Shown one piece after another: positions 61,849-64,000 of a DNA stretch of 64,000 nt. The position numbers and the translations under genes were made by a program. The stretch covers positions 1 to 64,000 of the forward strand of contig VGFT01000006.1 of NCBI GenBank assembly GCA_016868775.1. The letters run 5' to 3'. Numbering within the stretch: position 1 is the first letter of the stretch; each line of letters begins with the position of its first letter. The notes under the pieces are model-generated. The model saw only the letters and a program-made list of their open reading frames with translations, ran no database searches and was not told where the DNA came from. Source of the stretch: Bacteroidota bacterium. GTDB taxonomy: Bacteria > Bacteroidota > Bacteroidia > Chitinophagales > Chitinophagaceae.

Positions 61849-61856
61849 TAGGTTTG
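61849..61856 (+). promoter_or_regulatory. Predicted -7 box of the PfkB-kinase gene
   Basis: TAGGTTTG fits TAnnTTTG and lies 30 bases before the ATG at 61887. Confidence 0.5.
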
Positions 61857-61886
61857 CCCCGCATTTCTAATCACTAATAAACAACT

Positions 61887-62810
61887 ATGTCACTTATCTC
61901 TGTTGGTACCATGGCCTTTGATGCCATTGAAACGCCGTTTGGCAAGGTCGACCGCATCATTGGTGGCTCCGGCATCTATGTGGCCTATGCCGCCAGTCAT
62001 TTTGTGCAGCCCGTGAAGCAGATCTCCATCGTAGGAAATGATTTTCCGGAATCCGAGATGGAAGAATTGCGCAGCCGGGGCGTGCATCTGGATGGAGTGG
62101 ACGTACGCGCCGACAAGAAATCCTTTTTTTGGAGCGGAAAGTACCACAACGACATGAACAGCCGCGATACGTTGGTCACCGACCTGAATGTACTGGCCGA
62201 TTTCGATCCCCATATCCCCGACGGCTATCAGGGAGCGGAGTTTTTGATGTTAGGAAACATCATGCCCAAGCTCCAACTCAACGTAATCCAGGAGTTGAAA
62301 CAGCGGCCCAAGCTCATTGTGCTCGATACCATGAATTTTTGGATGAATACGGCCCTCAATGAACTCAAGATTGTACTTCGTTATATCGATCTATTGCTGG
62401 TTAATGATGAAGAGGCGCGTCAGCTGACAGGCGAGTATTCATTGGTCAAGGCCGCCAAGGCGATCCGTCAAATGGGCCCCAAGTACCTGATCATCAAAAA
62501 AGGAGAACACGGTGCCTTGTTGTTCCACGAAGATCAGGTCTTCTATTCCGCTGCGTTGCCTTTGGAGGATGTATTCGATCCAACGGGTGCGGGCGATTCG
62601 TTTGCCGGCGGGTTCATTGGCTATTTGGCGAAGACCGGTGATATCTCATTTGAGAACATGAAGCGTGCCATCATCGTAGGCTCGGCGATGGCCAGTTTCT
62701 GTGTCGAGAAATTTGGTCCCACCCGACTCAAAGAGATCAACTCGAATGACATTCAGAACCGCATTCGTCAGTTCAAGGAGTTGGTGAATTTTGATATTGA
62801 GTTGACCTGA
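61887..62810 (+). CDS. PfkB-family carbohydrate/nucleoside kinase
   Basis: A 307-residue ribokinase-fold kinase. The N-terminal GGSGIYVAYAASHFVQPV is the PfkB-type substrate lid region. The C-terminal signature DPTGAGDSFAGGFIGYLAK has the catalytic Asp and anion hole. IIKKGEHGALLF precedes it. The substrate (sugar or nucleoside) cannot be fixed. Its stop abuts the end of the broken surface-protein gene on the other strand. Confidence 0.9.
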   Translation: MSLISVGTMAFDAIETPFGKVDRIIGGSGIYVAYAASHFVQPVKQISIVGNDFPESEMEELRSRGVHLDGVDVRADKKSFFWSGKYHNDMNSRDTLVTDLNVLADFDPHIPDGYQGAEFLMLGNIMPKLQLNVIQELKQRPKLIVLDTMNFWMNTALNELKIVLRYIDLLLVNDEEARQLTGEYSLVKAAKAIRQMGPKYLIIKKGEHGALLFHEDQVFYSAALPLEDVFDPTGAGDSFAGGFIGYLAKTGDISFENMKRAIIVGSAMASFCVEKFGPTRLKEINSNDIQNRIRQFKELVNFDIELT

Positions 62811-63207
62811 TCATCGGGTATTCACCAAGGTCAACACTTTTTTCTCCCGGCTTTGTTTTCCGTTTTTGTCGTTCCATTCGACCAGGAGAATGTATTGTCC
62901 CGTTGGCAATCGCCCCCCTTTTTCATCCAACCCATTCCAACTAAATATTGCTTCGGTACCCCCGAGCAGTCCGTTTGCCAATTCCCGCACCAACACGCCC
63001 CCAGCGTGAAAGATTCGAATCCGCAAGCGGTTGGCAGGCTCTTTGCTTCGCAGCCGGATCTGCAACACATCCTCTCGCCCATCCCCATCGGGAGAGGATC
63101 GAGGAAGATAATTCAAGGGTTTGGTCAGATGTAAACAATCGGTATTGCGAATTGCGTCGAGTGGGGGTTCCATAGCCAACCGTGCCGGCGGCCGATTGCC
63201 AGTTGTT
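62811..63207 (-). pseudogene. 3' remnant of a broken lamin-tail/FlgD-like surface protein gene
   Basis: This is the continuation of the frame at 63208-64000. After the TAA at 63208-63210 the same frame still encodes family-like sequence (NNWQSAAGTVGYGTPTRRNS). The reading frame then shifts near 63096, from SSSIL into SSPDGDGREDVLQIRL. The shifted part ends with a FlgD-like Ig domain (IRIFHAGGVLVREL; FSWNGLDEKGGRLPTGQYIL) and stops at 62811. A separate 122-residue ORF (63179-62811) exists but begins inside the other frame and has no signal peptide, so I regard it as a remnant, not a gene. Confidence 0.65.
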
Positions 63208-64000
63208 TTAGTCCTGCGTTTTTCCTTTTGGATCGATCCGCTCCAGGGCTACCCCGGTTTTTGAACGCAGCAATGGAAAATGCCAATCGGCCGAATAATT
63301 TATCTCCTCAACTTCTTTTCCCTGGCCATTCAAGATCACCAAGTTTCCGGATGCATCGGGTAGGGAGGGCAGGGCCTCCGTATGAATCACCCAACCGGGT
63401 TGTTGTACAAAGTAATGCCGCTCCAATGCTTTTGAATCGGAAGTAAGCACCAAGTAATCTTGGGGAAAGAAATATCTTGGCTTGTCCTTTATGGGATTAA
63501 TGTTAGCCAAAATGCCCGTAGGCGTTCGGGCGGACAGATACAGTTTTGAGAGATCGATGATCTTTTTTCCGATGTTCAGCAGTTCAACATAGTCGGTTCC
63601 TCCTGTGGGCGGATCAAAGAGGAGTTCGTTGAGGCAGATGTCTGCCGTATCGGGTTCGGAGGGCAGTCCGATTCGAGTGGTTACTTTACCAATCGTCTGA
63701 TTCCCTCTGAGGTCTTTTAATTGCCGACAGTGGAGCGTATATATTTTTTCTTTTTTCAATGGCCAATCCGTTCGCAATTCAATCCGATCGAACAAGGGCG
63801 GCAAACACCGGGCTTCGGTAATGCGGCGTTCATCCGACAACTCATACAATGCCGGTTGTTCTATTGCTGCACTGTCCAGCGCCTCATCCAATAAAATCAA
63901 CAGACGGGTGGAGTCGATCGCATAGGCATTATTCATTTGGTGCGGATCGAGATCGATCCAGGTACGGTCAATCGAATTTGTTTTTCCGGGTGTTCCGCCC
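63208..64000 (-). pseudogene. 5' part of a lamin-tail domain surface protein, runs off the window
   Basis: The frame is open from the window edge (64000, reading GGTPGKTNSIDR) to a TAA at 63208. Visible are an Ig-like domain (about 63936-63700) and a lamin-tail-like domain (ICLNELLFDPPTGGTDYVEL; DLSKLYLSARTPTG; YLVLTSDSKALERHY; GVALERIDPKGKTQD). Such proteins are usually long secreted surface proteins with further repeats upstream. The stop falls where the family continues, so the product would lack its C-terminal FlgD-like domain. The true start is outside the window. Confidence 0.65.

Noticed and set aside
62811-63179. Independent 122-residue gene
   Set aside because: Its first 27 residues are an out-of-frame reading of the upstream gene, and only the later FlgD-like part is family-like.

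Overview
The window looks like the chromosome of a free-living member of the Bacteroidota, probably Chitinophagaceae-like (inferred from gene content, not from a marker-gene search). The reasons are a SusC/SusD pair inside a polysaccharide-utilisation locus, a type IX secretion C-terminal sorting domain, an S46 dipeptidyl-peptidase, many small Cys-anchored lipoproteins, short-LID adenylate kinase, and repeated TAnnTTTG-type -7 promoter boxes with little Shine-Dalgarno sequence. I see no rRNA, CRISPR array, integrase, transposase or phage gene.

Layout. 0-9 kb: tRNA-Phe, an uncharacterised lipoprotein, the rimP-nusA-infB transcription/translation operon with a hairpin in its leader, a SurA-like periplasmic chaperone and a divergent PurF-family protein. 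9-17 kb: an EamA transporter coupled to a glycosyltransferase, a tiny CGCP lipoprotein, an aminotransferase coupled to MsrB, adenylate kinase, and rlmD followed by an active-looking and a catalytically dead rhomboid. 17-25.8 kb: TlpA-like and PPIase envelope proteins, metF, lptB, adenosine deaminase, a GH3-type acyl-adenylase and fabG. 26-29.5 kb: paaZ, an enoyl-CoA hydratase relative and a DNA glycosylase, all on the minus strand. 29.5-34.3 kb: lipoprotein, EEP-family protein, cysS, membrane protein, dipeptide epimerase.

34.5-49.4 kb is a beta-glucan-type utilisation locus. A membrane-spanning regulator (periplasmic propeller, Y_Y_Y, LuxR HTH, no kinase) is divergent from susC-susD, two lipid-anchored glycan-binding proteins, two GH16 endoglucanases and a GH3 beta-glucosidase. 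The likely flow is surface capture and cleavage, import through SusCD, and final hydrolysis by the GH3 enzyme. 49.5-55.6 kb carries a DPP7-type S46 peptidase, a GH18 chitinase-like lipoprotein, a small zinc-ribbon protein coupled to obg, and a T9SS cargo protein. 55.7-61.8 kb is the main phenylacetate operon set (tetR-paaE and paaA-B-C-D-G-I-Y), which works with the distant paaZ. The window ends with a PfkB kinase and a broken lamin-tail/FlgD-like surface-protein gene running off the edge.

The least-explained signals are two families of 7-bp tandem repeats that occur only between genes (unit CAATGWC, and unit TTTAGYG arranged as inverted arms), three GATGTAGTA repeats between the locus regulator and susC, a set of -7 boxes lying 4-6 bases from start codons, and the hairpin between the rimP promoter and its start.
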